Shown here piece after piece: positions 23,530 through 33,829 of a DNA stretch of 64,000 bases. Source of the stretch: Choristoneura fumiferana (Eukaryota > Arthropoda > Insecta > Lepidoptera > Tortricidae). The notes beneath the pieces are model-generated. The model saw only the letters and a list, made by a program, of their open reading frames with translations, had not been told where the DNA came from and did not search any database. Within the stretch, counting starts at the first letter, position 1. Every line of letters starts with the position of its first letter. The stretch spans positions 21,048,528 through 21,112,527 of the forward strand of contig NC_133481.1 of the NCBI RefSeq assembly GCF_025370935.1. Reading direction: 5' to 3'. The position numbers were made by a program, and so were the translations under genes.

Positions 23530-25409
23530 TACTTACCTGTTGTTTAATTTGTATCGTCTCCTTTTTTAAGACTGTCAGTACTCGAGGGCGGTAATCAAGG
23601 AAAAACAAACGAGATTTTGCAGTACCTAGAGTTTTTGCGTTGAGTTCATAATTCCCGCACCGCTCTTGAAACATGACACAGTGTTTTTCATCTCATTTGA
23701 GGAAAAAACGACAGAAGAGGAGACACTATAAGGCTGTATGAACTCAAATAGTTACAGAAATTAGGCAGCATGCAAAAATCTGGTTTGTAGTATTAAAAAC
23801 TCAGGCTTTTGAACTAAAGTAAGTAATCTCAAAATAGTGAACAATTTAACCAATATGCACTCAGTTTATAATATTTTGTAAACAGTTGCACAGCTAAACA
23901 ACGCTGAAGATGCATATCAATAACAACCGGTTACCTTACTTATTACCTTTACTTGCACGAATTTCATTTGCCTGAATTTCACTTGCCATACCAACGTTTG
24001 CCATAACCTGTGGAGTGGCAGCGCCATATTTAAAATTTACTGTCAAGCGGCGCGGCCATTTTGAAAAAATCTTTCTTGACTGCAGTGACACCTACGAATT
24101 AATTTCGCGAATTCGCGAATTTTATTAAAAATATCACCAAAAAAAAATTACTTTCATTTTATAGATAAGCCTTACAGTGATAGTTTAGCATAAAATGGCA
24201 TATCTAATTAAATAACAATGAATGACCTTCAATTTCTGTGAACTTTATTATTCAAATATCTGATAACCAAATTTTTCTCAGTCATGTATTAAATAACTAT
24301 AATTACAAAATAAAACAATTACCTGTAGGAAACACTGATTTATTTCTTTTTATTTAAAAAGTTAAAGTATTAAATAAATTAATAAAACCGTACGCTGCTT
24401 ATAGGAGATCTCTCTTTATTTTTGTTCTACCTCTGGAATAGTTAAACAAACCAACCTCAAACTAGGAATGACAATACGGGTACAGATACTCATACTGCTT
24501 AACAACAAATAATAAAAACAGGCTTATGCCGGTAAAATTACTGGCACTTGAGGTATCCCATCTTAGGCCTCTAGGTTGGCAACGCATCTGCAATACCCCT
24601 GGTGTTGCAGATATTTATGGCCAGTGGTGATCTCTTACCATCAGGAGATCCTCTTGCTCGTTTGCCATCCAGTCGAATAAAAAAAAATACATGACTCAAT
24701 CTAGCGGAATTCACTTAAACTCTGTAAATAAAATTGAAAGTAACATGTTTCTTGTACGCGGACCTTTCTTTATTTTTAACATTATTTAAGTTTTATTATT
24801 TTGTTGTTGTAGCGGCAATAAAAACACACATTAGGTGCAAATTTAAGCTGTCTGTCTATTACTGTTCACCTCATACCTCCTGTGACAGATAAAACGGAAA
24901 GTGAAGCGTTAGCAACAGGGTTCCCTCTGACATCATTTACTTACGGAACCCTAAAAATCCCATAAGCATTATGTAATTTACGAAGAATTGTAACTTAGAT
25001 AATGTTTCACTTTAAAAAGTCTTTAAAATTAAATAAAAACAGTTTTTTTGTACTTTTTATAAAACAAAGCTATTTTTTTCGAGTTAAAAAAACACAAAAA
25101 CAACTTTTTTAATTCCTAGAGACGATTTTGGTGAATGAAAGGGACATTAAAAGACGTGGAAATTTAATATCTACTCGCTACAAAACAATAAAATTGAAAA
25201 ATATACGACAAATGGGGAATAATTGGGAAAAACGTGTTACATACCTACCGACCGAGGTGATGTAGCTAAGCTAGTGACCGGAGGGCGGGAGAGGTGGGCA
25301 AGTTTATTCAACTTTTCTTGGTAGGCGAATTTGTCCAACCACAAGTCCCGCTGACTAAACACTTGTCTGACATGATCTAAAAGGCTAAATAAAATCAATC
25401 CCACTATTC
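23530..25409. other. Intergenic DNA right of syntaxin
   Basis: AT-rich with no supported gene. It contains a LINE/SINE-type 3' end (24530-24690) and the end of the AGGGTTCCG-type repeat near 24945 (TTACGGAACCCTA). Confidence 0.45.
24530..24692 (+). repeat. LINE/SINE 3'-end fragment
   Basis: Contains GTGGTGATCTCTTACCATCA, then GCTCGTTTGCCATCC and an A-rich end. This string is typical of the 3' region of abundant lepidopteran retroposons. Too short to name the family. Confidence 0.5.
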
Positions 25410-25625
25410 CACTCATATAATAATAATATAATAAATGCGAAAGTTCGTAAGTCTGATTGTTTGTAACTTCATCACGTCTAAACCACTGAACCGATTGATA
25501 TGAAATTCCGTATACAGATAGTTTGAGTCCCGAAAAAGGACAGAATAGTTTTTATCCCGGAAAATTGCAGTCCCCGCGGGATAGTAAACAACGAAATTTA
25601 CGCGGACTGAGTCGCGGGTAACGGG
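25410..25625. mobile_element. Helitron-like (Lep1-type) repeat, second copy
   Basis: ATAATAAATGCGAAAGTTCG, then ACCACTGAACCGATTGATAT, TTTTTATCCCGGAAAATTGC and an end with ACGCGGACTGAGTCGCGGG. It has the same organisation as 13990-14216. Confidence 0.5.
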
Positions 25626-25643
25626 TAACCTACAAATATTGTA

Positions 25644-25751
25644 CAGTCAAGTGCAAAGATATCGACACGGCCTTAATGTTAAGTGCACAAAGTCGTGTAT
25701 ACCTCATAATGTTTGTAACTTTGACAGTGTCGATATCTTTGCTCTTGACTG
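25644..25751. mobile_element. Short TA-flanked MITE
   Basis: Arms CAGTCAAGTGCAAAGATATC and GATATCTTTGCTCTTGACTG, flanked on both sides by TA (25642-25643, 25752-25753). Near-perfect hairpin, 108 bp; probably mariner-related. Confidence 0.75.
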
Positions 25752-26139
25752 TAGCAGTGAAAGTCTATGTAAGGATAAATGGATGTAGAAATTCAGAAGG
25801 AAGTTTGACATTCCTTTACACTGAAATAGCTGGACGCATGAATGTGTCATTTAATACGAAATTTCTTAAACTAAACATGTTCACAAAATTCAAATTGAAA
25901 CTCACATACAACTAACATATTCTATTAAAAGTTCAAAAATAATTTATTTTGGTCTATTCTAGTTTTTTTTTTTTTTTTACTTATTGAAACGCAACTATTT
26001 GGAACCTAACAATCTGAAACCTACATAAGTATTTGAAATCAGTCATTATAGCCAATAAAACCTACCGATTTTTTTTTTGTAAGAATTATTTGAAACCTCT
26101 CTTTTTTTTTTTTTTTTTTTTTTTCGAAATCAAACCTAT

Positions 26140-26323
26140 TTTGAAACAACCACTTTTTTTTTTTTTTTTTTTTTTATTTATTTTTTTTTGTTCTTAAAAC
26201 CTAACCTAACAAAACCTAAAACCTAAAACCTAACCTAAAAGGAAGGGGAGAGGAGAGTCCCATAACACCCCTGCATCGTCCCCACGGCGCAGCGATAGTG
26301 CGTAAAGCATTTTCCCACGACAA

Positions 26324-26380
<57 letters not shown>

Positions 26381-26622
26381 TGGAAGCAACTGGTAAAATG
26401 GTAAACTGCGGAGTCCTTCAACACGGTGGGGTTGCTCTGGATACCTCTTAGTAATTTATCGCTATTTTTGAGCAAGAAAATGGACAATAATAAAAAAAAA
26501 ATATTCACAAAGATAAACCTTTATTTTTTGCATGCTATTATAGTTAGCAGTATGTGAACATTTTTCACTGCTTTAAATTTAAGACCATTATAACCAACAC
26601 ATTGCAAATAAATGAATAATTA

Positions 26623-26660
<38 letters not shown>

Positions 26661-26789
26661 TAACCTAACAAAAACCTAAAACCTAAAACCTAAACCTAAA
26701 AGGAAGGAAGGGGAGAGGAGAGTCCCATACACCCCCTGCATCGTCCCCACGGCGCAGCGATAGTGCGTAAAGCATTTTCCCACCGACAA

Positions 26790-26855
<66 letters not shown>

Positions 26856-27096
26856 TGGAAGCAACTGGTAAAATGTAAACTGCGGAGTCCTTCAACACGG
26901 TGGGTTGCTCTGGATACCTCTTAGTAATTTATCGCTATTTTTGAGCAAGAAAATGGACAATAATAAAAAAAAAATATTCACAAAGATAAACCTTTATATT
27001 TTGCATGCTATTATAGTTAGCAGTATGTGAACATTTTTCACTGCTTTAAATTTAAGACCATTATAACCAACACATTGCAAATAAATGAATAATTAA

Positions 27097-27137
<41 letters not shown>

Positions 27138-27285
27138 CTTAAAACCTAACCTAACAAAACCTAAAACCTAAACCTAAAAGGAAGGAAGGGAGAGGAGAGT
27201 CCCATACACCCCCTGCATCGTCCCCACGGCGCAGCGATAGTGCGTAAAGCATTTTCCCACCGACAAATAAAAAAAAAAAAAAAAA
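26140..27285 (+). repeat. Threefold ~470-bp module with TRAS 3'-end fragments
   Basis: Each module has poly(T), degenerate AACCTAACCT repeats, then about 100 bp matching the 3' end of family Y (GGAGAGGAGAGTCCCAT ... GCGTAAAGCATTTTCCCAC) and poly(A). Matching points are at about 26245, 26710 and 27190. The first two modules continue into a unique AT-rich segment beginning GATGGAAGCAACTGG; the third runs instead into GGTTAGG at 27289. Poly(A)/poly(T) lengths differ among copies. It is the boundary between unique DNA and the telomere-type array. Confidence 0.8.
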
Positions 27286-27288
27286 AGG

Positions 27289-27345
27289 TTAGGTTTGGTT
27301 AGGTTAGGTTAGGTTAGGGTAGGTTAGGTTAGGTTAGGTTAGGTT
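27289..27345 (+). repeat. Telomeric (TTAGG)n array, about 57 bp
   Basis: GGTTAGG repeats with a few variants (TTTGG, TTAGGG). It lies directly after poly(A) and ends GGTT before the C-run that starts the next element, the exact context used by TRAS elements. Confidence 0.9.
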
Positions 27346-29126
27346 CCCCCCCGAGTGGGACCGCCTCGTGGCCCTAATGGACCAATGTCTGGCCACGGGG
27401 CAATTCCCTCAAGCATGGAAGGAGGGCCGCTTGGTCCTCCTGCGGAAGGAGAGCAGACCGGCGGACTCCCCTTCCGGGTGGCGGCCGCTCGTCATGCTGG
27501 ACGAAACCGGGAAGCTCCTAGAGAGGATAATTGCTTCCCGGATCGCCTGCCACCTGACGAGCGAAGGGCCGGATCTTGCGGAGAACCAGTTCGGGTTCCG
27601 GGTAGGGCGATCCACGCTGGATGCCCTATCCGCCCTGAAGGGGTTCACCGAAGATGCTGCCAGGAGGGGCCAGGGGGCCATGGCGGTGTCTCTAGACATC
27701 GCCAACGCCTTCGGGTCTCTCCCCTTCGGAGTGATAGGGGAGGCGCTCCGTTATCACGGGGTGCCCTTCTACCTCCGAAGGATTGTAGAGCACTACCTGA
27801 TGGACCGGGTAGTGCTCTACATGGGGAGAGGGGACGAACGGATGGCCAGGGCGGTAGCCTGCGGCGTTCCACAGGGGTCAGTGCTAGGGCCCCTACTTTG
27901 GAACGTCGGCTACGACTGGGTCATCCGCGGGAGGGTGCTGCCTCGGATGGTGGTCGTCTGTTATGCAGATGACACGCTTATCGCTGTCCGGGGCACCACA
28001 TACGAGGAGGTGAGGAGGAGGGCGGAAGTGGGAGCCACCCTCGTTATCCAGCGCATTGAGGCGCTGGGTCTGAGGGTGTCCCTCCCTAAAACGGAGGCCC
28101 TCTGTTTCAGAGGGCCAAGATGGAGGCTGCCGCGGGGTCCAACCCTGCTGATTAGTGGGGAGGCCGTCGAGGTGAAGGCCCACATTAAATATCTGGGCCT
28201 TACCCTTGACGGAAAATGGGGGTTTGCAGAGCACTTCCGCAGGATGACTCCCCGACTCGTGGGCGCGGCGGGAGCCTTAGGGCGGCTCCTACCCAATGTG
28301 GGTGGACCGAATGCCCCCTGCAGACGATTGTTTGCAGGGGTCATTCGGAGTATGGCCCTTTACGGGGCCCCAATATGGGCGGAAGCGCTCACCGCTACCA
28401 CCAGGGCGCTGCTCCGAAAGCCCCAAAGGGTGATGGCAGTGAGGATGGCCCGGGCCTACCGGACGGTGGGCTGGGCGGCGGCTGGGGCCTTAGCTGCATC
28501 TCCCCCTTGGGAGCTGGAAGCAGCCATGCTTGCCGACGCCTATAAGGCAAAAGTGGAGCGCAGGGAGCGGGGGGAATCCCTAGCTCCCCAGGAGCTGGCC
28601 CGGGCCCGAGAGGTCCAGAAAGAGGAGGTGCTGGAGCGCTGGACGGATGAGTTATCGGAGGCTGAATACGGCCTCCGAACGATCGAAGCCATCCGCCCGG
28701 TGCTCCTGGATTGGTGTCGGAGGGAACACGGGTCCCTTACCTTCCGCCTTGTGCAGGTGCTGTCCGGGCATGGTTGCTTCGGGCGGTACCTCCACAAGGT
28801 TGCCGGAAGGGAGGCGACGGCGTCGTGCCACGAGTGCGGCGCCAATGAGGACACGGCGCAGCACACCCTCGAAGTGTGCAGCGCGTGGGCCCAGCAGCGC
28901 CGCACTCTAGTGGCGGCGATCGGCGGCGACCTCTCGCTCCCCAGTGTCGTGCAAGCCATGCTGAGAGCAAGAGTTCTTGGGAGGCTGTCGCCTCCTTCTG
29001 CGAAGAAGTCATCTCGCAGAAGGAGGAGAAGGAGCGGGAAACGCGAGAATGATCCACTCGCGCACCCGCTCCGGCGCAGACGACGGTGGGAAGGAGCGGC
29101 GACAATTTGCCGCCAACCTTCCCTAG
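27346..29126 (+). pseudogene. TRAS-like ORF2 fragment: reverse transcriptase and C-terminal domain
   Basis: Open from the junction to about 28966. It encodes the RT fingers and palm: KESRPADSPSGWRPLVML, AVSLDIANAFGSLPF (motif A), CGVPQGSVLGPLLWN (motif B) and YADD (27962-27973). After the thumb comes a Cys/His motif CHECGANEDTAQHTLEVC. The N-terminal endonuclease and first part of RT are absent. Small indels from about 28966 onward shift the frame. By homology with Y2 the natural stop is TAG at 29124-29126; reading on to 29386 is an out-of-frame artefact. It could not make a working ORF2 protein. Confidence 0.8.
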
Positions 29127-29460
29127 TGGTGCCAGGCTGGCGAGGGATGGGGTCCCTTGCTAGCGCCCATTGGCCCACACGTCTTGGGGGGGTTGAGTAT
29201 TCCCGACCCCTCCTCTTGGTGCGGGAGCTCCGGCTAAGGCTGGGGCGGCCGGCGGGCGTCCTGGTGCCTACTCGTTCTCCCAGGGCACTCGCAAAACGGC
29301 AAGAGGGAATACCGGTGGGTTTTAGTGGGTATACCTCCCCTCTCCTTCCCGTAGGGCAGGAGGTATGGGGAGGGAGTCCCACATAACTTCCGCGTCGTCC
29401 CCAAGGCGCGGTCGTATGCGTAATGCATTTTCCCACCGCAAAAAAAAAAAAAAAAAAAAA
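27346..29460 (+). mobile_element. TRAS-like element Y1 (internally deleted)
   Basis: Starts CCCCCCCGAGTG, as full-length copies do, then jumps straight into the middle of ORF2. It ends with the family Y 3' UTR and poly(A) (about 29440-29460). Its target side is GGTT only (29461-29464), immediately followed by element A. Total length is 2.1 kb against 6.8 kb for Y2. Confidence 0.85.
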
Positions 29461-29483
29461 GGTTCCCCCCCGAGTGTCGCTAC

Positions 29484-29803
29484 TGTAGAACTAGGCTGTA
29501 TACCGCTGGCAGGTGGTAAAACTGACCACCTGGCAGGTTAGATTAATCTAGTTTTATATAAACTGATAGGTTTTTTATATTATGTTTCTAGAATATAACT
29601 TTAAAACAGTTTGACAACGGTATACATGCCGGAGCGCAGATTGCTCCCGATAGGCCTAAGCGGCTGGTGCTATGCTATGTAAATGTATTTTTAAGCTCTG
29701 AAATAAATCCAAATGATTGAAAAGTTGTTTATTTTGAACTAAGTTTAAAGTCACGCGCGTTGATCCCCAGTACCTAAGCTCTTACCTAGTTACAGTCCCC
29801 ACA
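29484..29803 (+). repeat. 5' LTR
   Basis: Begins TGTAGAACTAGG and ends GTCCCCACA. It contains AATAAA near 29702 and an inner hairpin CAGGTGGT...ACCACCTG. It differs from the 3' LTR by a few single-base changes, mostly in runs. Confidence 0.85.
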
Positions 29804-30072
29804 AGTGGTGGAGTTAGCGCGGTCGGTGTACTTTTTATGTTTTAGCTATCGCTTCAGAGGACGACGGAGTACCGCAGCGATTCCAGCGGTCTATGGACAA
29901 TTGTTAAGAAAAGACGAGCTTTGATGACAAAAAAGCGCATGAAAAGTGAAGCAAGTTGGTAAATGTATCGATTTTTGAGGAAGCAACTGTGAGTTATTTT
30001 ATTTTTTCCTCATATCGCAAGTGTTTAATAGAATTTGCGGGCAGATAAATTTTATACGCAGAAGAAAAGAAG

Positions 30073-31443
30073 ATGGCAGAAAAATTCGCAGGATATTCGG
30101 ATGTGGACGATTTTATCCACCAGTTTGAAACTATTGCGATCATAAAGAATTGGTCCGCAGATCAGAAGCGAGTAGCGATCGCACTCTACTTAGAAGGGCC
30201 TGCGTTGTCCTGGTACAAGGCCAATTTCACGACGTTGGAGTCGTATGATTTAATAAAGAAGGGATTAGTAGAACAATTCCCGTCGCAAGAAGACTATGCA
30301 CAGTCTTTTTATTATAGAAAGCAGGAGCCGAAAGAACCGCTACTATCATTTTATTATGACCTAGAGAAATTAGCGTTGAAAGCAGGGATCACGGAAGATG
30401 GCAGATTTATCAAGCATTTTATTAAGTCTATCAATTCGCAATGGCAAGCACATTTAGCGTCCAGATTTTTCGCGTCAAAGGAGGAGCTAAGGAAAACGAT
30501 TCTTCAATTGTGTGATATATTTAATACAGAATTAAACATGAAAACACATAAAGTAGAACTGCCGATTAATATTACAAAAGATGATCAACACTCGTGGGAG
30601 CAAGGAGATGCTCCACCTCTTCGATTCACGCCGCGTTCGGAGTATGACACGTCCCAAACGCCGCCAACAATGGTATTTCCGCAAGTAATACACCAGGGAA
30701 CATCACGTGTGCCATATGGAAGGTATAATTTGAGGCCGCGGCAGCTACAGCCGGTGCCGCAGCAGCGTCAAGGATATCAAGGAAATACTCATGGTTTCCA
30801 AATCAATACGATTTTTTCTAGTGAATTTCCCGATGTTTGTACTGTTGAGAAGAATAGTCTGAACACGTTTGTGCCCATAGAGCTCAATGGCAGGATTTGC
30901 AAGGCTCTTGTAGATAGTGGTGCCAATGTGTCACTGATATCTGTTTCCCTTGCAGAGGAAATTAATTTAAAATATGAGCACAAGCTCAGTGATCCTTTGC
31001 GCGTAGCAGGAGGCTCCATGATTCAGCCTATAGGAATTGTAAATACATATATTTTGATAGATAATTATTATTGTAGAATTCGACTATTAGTAATTAATGA
31101 TGGCACAAATTTTTGCATTCTAGGGCAAGATTTTTTGACTGCAAATAATGCAATGATTGATTTTAGTAGTCATACTTTGACTCTGAATAAAAAATTCCGT
31201 GTCAATTTTATTCGAAAATTGAGTGACACGAAAGACTTTTCATTATTGACTGAAAAGGTTTGTGCAAATCAAGTTGCCATGAAAGAGGTTGAGTGCGAGC
31301 AAATTAACTCCTTGACCGTGGAAAATAAAGCGCGATCAGTAAAAAAATTGTTAGGGTTCCGTGCTTTAATTCTTTTGCTTCAGGTTCGAGTGAAGGAAAG
31401 TTGGAGAAGTCGAAGTCATTGGGAAAGCGTCGAGGATCGATAG
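30073..31443 (+). CDS. Gag-protease polyprotein of the LTR retrotransposon
   Basis: 456 residues from ATG at 30073. Residues about 1-160 resemble the Ty3/gypsy Gag capsid domain (YLEGPALSWYKANF; LVEQFPSQEDYAQSFYYRKQ). A linker contains RYNLRPRQ. From about residue 280 lies a retroviral-type aspartic protease with the active-site stretch ALVDSGANVSLIS and the later ILGQDFL that corresponds to the family's ILGxD(F/W)L. I see no CCHC zinc knuckle between capsid and protease. The frame ends at 31443 with no sign of RT. The role would be particle assembly and processing; the product looks intact. Confidence 0.8.
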   Translation: MAEKFAGYSDVDDFIHQFETIAIIKNWSADQKRVAIALYLEGPALSWYKANFTTLESYDLIKKGLVEQFPSQEDYAQSFYYRKQEPKEPLLSFYYDLEKLALKAGITEDGRFIKHFIKSINSQWQAHLASRFFASKEELRKTILQLCDIFNTELNMKTHKVELPINITKDDQHSWEQGDAPPLRFTPRSEYDTSQTPPTMVFPQVIHQGTSRVPYGRYNLRPRQLQPVPQQRQGYQGNTHGFQINTIFSSEFPDVCTVEKNSLNTFVPIELNGRICKALVDSGANVSLISVSLAEEINLKYEHKLSDPLRVAGGSMIQPIGIVNTYILIDNYYCRIRLLVINDGTNFCILGQDFLTANNAMIDFSSHTLTLNKKFRVNFIRKLSDTKDFSLLTEKVCANQVAMKEVECEQINSLTVENKARSVKKLLGFRALILLLQVRVKESWRSRSHWESVEDR

Positions 31444-32865
31444 AAAGATGGAAAAAAGGATGGCGAAAAAGGCGAGTTGAGCTCGAAGCCTGAAAGGGTA
31501 CGAAAGTCGGAAAATTTGCAGATTGGTTCGGCAGGTCTGATGAAGGAGCGAGAGGAACCTTCTGGTTGTGATGTAAGAGTAGAAATGCCACGACGTGAGA
31601 ACGCGAACGGACCTGATAGATTCCATAGAAAAGGTAATAAAAGTCACGTCATTATCTAATTTATGTTAATAAAAGGTTTTCTCGCAGCAAGGATCGCTAA
31701 TGAACGAAACATAAAAACTTAAAAACGTTCATTTAGGAGTGAAAGGGAAGGAAAGTGATGGCTGTCTCAAGCCGAATGAACTTTATGGTTTGACTGAAAA
31801 CTTTTTGAAAGTTCACCCGAGAAGTTCTGTGTCGACGTTAGAAAAAAAATTGACACGACCAATGATTGACAATGTCATTCAAATGTAAACATTGTAAATT
31901 TATTTTTTCGATTGAATTTTATAATATAGGTAATTGAATTGAAAGTTTTTTTGAGTAGGTAGGAAATTATTGATATAATGAATTTATATGACTAATGCGT
32001 GTTGTAATATTACTATGTGACTAATATATGTTTTTTTTTGTGTGTTTCATATTGGGAGATCAATTAATTAAATGCAGAAATGAGATGGCAATCTGCAGCA
32101 GCCATGCAGTGGCTGATGAAAACTGATGGCAGTTCCCAGCTGCTCTTGTCAAAACTGATGTCTGACGACATCGCTGGAAAACCAAACAGATAACTTTTAT
32201 TTACATAGTGAACTTAATATAATTATTTACATATTCAACTTCACGAATATGAGATTGCCTGTTCATACATCTCCAATGTGAACTGTAATCATATATGATG
32301 TGAATTTCTATATATAAAGAATGAGTAGTTTTAGTCTATCTCAGCATGTGGGAGTACTTCATACCTTCATGTGTTCAATATGCCCAGAAATATGTGGTGT
32401 TAATTGATGGTGTATTTAATGATTGATTTTCTGTGCCTTTCAATAGTTTTCAAGCAACAGAAGTTCACACAGCCAACTGGGATCGCCGATGAAGCTGCCC
32501 AGCCCAGGGGTCCACACTTGGATCCATGGCTGTGAAATAATAAAAAGATGGAAACCCAGCGGCTATTGCTGTCGTTGTGGAACGGCAAATCCGCTAGGGG
32601 GTGCTGAGGTCACGCGTCTTTAGTAGCTAGGCTTTTTACTGAAAAGGCGCCGTACCTTTTTTGTTACGGGGTTTTTGCCGGCGAAGTCCCATCCTTGATT
32701 TGAAAATTTTAAAATATATAAGCCTATTTATGATTGTAATAACATAGACTAGAGTTTCATGAAAAGGATGTGACTAGTCTTTAGCAAAGACCCTTTTCTG
32801 TCTGTAATGTCCCCGTTAGGTAGGGCCGTAGATTAGGTCCCCACCTCTGTGAGGAAGGAGGGATA
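31444..32865. other. Non-coding internal region of the LTR retrotransposon
   Basis: 1.4 kb with only short open stretches and no RT, RNase H or integrase motif that I can find on either strand. It ends in the purine-rich tract before the 3' LTR. Confidence 0.65.
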
Positions 32866-33183
32866 TGTAGGAACTAGGCTGTATACCGCTGGCAGGTGGT
32901 AAAACTGACCACCTGGCAGGTTAGATTAATCTAGTTTTATATAAACTGATAGGTTTTTATATTATGTTTCTAGAAATATAACTTTAAAACAGTTTGACAA
33001 CGTATACATGCCGGAGCGCAGATTGCTCCCCGATAGCCTAAGCGCGGTGCTATGCTATGTAAATGTATTTTAAGCTCTGAAATAAATCCAAATGATTGAA
33101 GAAGTTGTTTATTTTGAACTAAGTTAAAGTCACGCGCGTTGATCCCCAGTACTAAGCTCTTACCTAGTTACAAGTCCCCACCA
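32866..33183 (+). repeat. 3' LTR
   Basis: Begins TGTAGGAACTAGG and ends GTCCCCACCA, followed by the target repeat CTAC and then the TRAS leader TTGTCGTGG. Pairs with 29484-29803. Confidence 0.85.
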
Positions 33184-33829
33184 CTACTTGTCGTGGTGGG
33201 GGGGCTTGAGCCCTTGATCTTCGGTTTGCATAGCTCGAAGGGAAAGGGTGACCAAGAGCGGCACAGCCTCGGCGGAGCCCATTTTGGGCCAGGCGGGGCA
33301 GGCGCGCCCTAGTGTAAGGGTGCGCCACTTTCCTGCTCCCTGTCTCTCCTGTAGCAGGGGACAACGGGGATGCAGAGGCGGTGGGTCCGCTCCCGGTACC
33401 TCTCTGAGTAGCAGAGTAGACTGGGATGCGGACGTGAATTGGAGGAGCGCCGTCCGTAAGGGCGGCCCTACTGCAGGGCTCTTCTTAGAGCTGCTGTAGG
33501 AACTCGCAACCCGGCCCATAGGTGCCGGGAGTGAGGGTCGTCACCTGCAAAGGGAGGACCGCGAGGAAGGAAAACCTCTATAAAAACCGGGGATAACCGC
33601 TCCTTACTGCGGTTCTGGATACGGGTTGCAGCGTATCCAGTACCAGGCCGGAGACAAGTAGGTCCTGTGGATCGAACGGGTCCGGCCTGGATTAGCGGCT
33701 TGCCGGAAGAACCACGACAGTGGTGAACGGGTTGGCGTAACTGCAACACAGGGGAACTCATCCCTTAAATCAGAGGAGAGCGGCTCCCTCTTTAAAAGGG
33801 GCAGGGGCCTTACCCCTTAATGTAAGGAA
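33184..33829 (+). promoter_or_regulatory. 5' leader of element A
   Basis: Non-coding, GC-rich, shared almost base for base with the leaders of C, D and E and more distantly with Y2. It begins with a hairpin-forming CTACCTTGTCGTGGTGGGGG segment (here cut by the LTR insertion) and includes CTTCG...CGAAG and GATACGGGTTGCAGCGTATC hairpins. It probably holds the internal promoter expected of R1-clade LINEs. Confidence 0.55.

Larger units (their letters stand above)
29484..33183 (+). mobile_element. Gypsy-like LTR retrotransposon lacking pol
   Basis: Two near-identical LTRs (29484-29803 and 32866-33183), each TG...CA, enclose 3.06 kb. The target CTAC is duplicated (29480-29483 and 33184-33187). 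A purine-rich tract GAGGAAGGAGGGA lies just before the 3' LTR, and a TGG at 29806 two bases after the 5' LTR is a candidate primer-binding start. The only long gene is gag-protease; there is no room for RT, RNase H or integrase, so it must have been mobilised by another element. It sits in the leader of TRAS-like element A and is therefore younger than it. Confidence 0.85.

Noticed and set aside
26230..26900. Phe-rich antisense frames
   Set aside because: They are poly(A) runs read on the other strand.
29127..29386. Continuation of the Y1 RT frame to 29386
   Set aside because: Homology with Y2 puts the natural stop at 29124-29126; the longer frame results from nearby indels and covers the 3' UTR.
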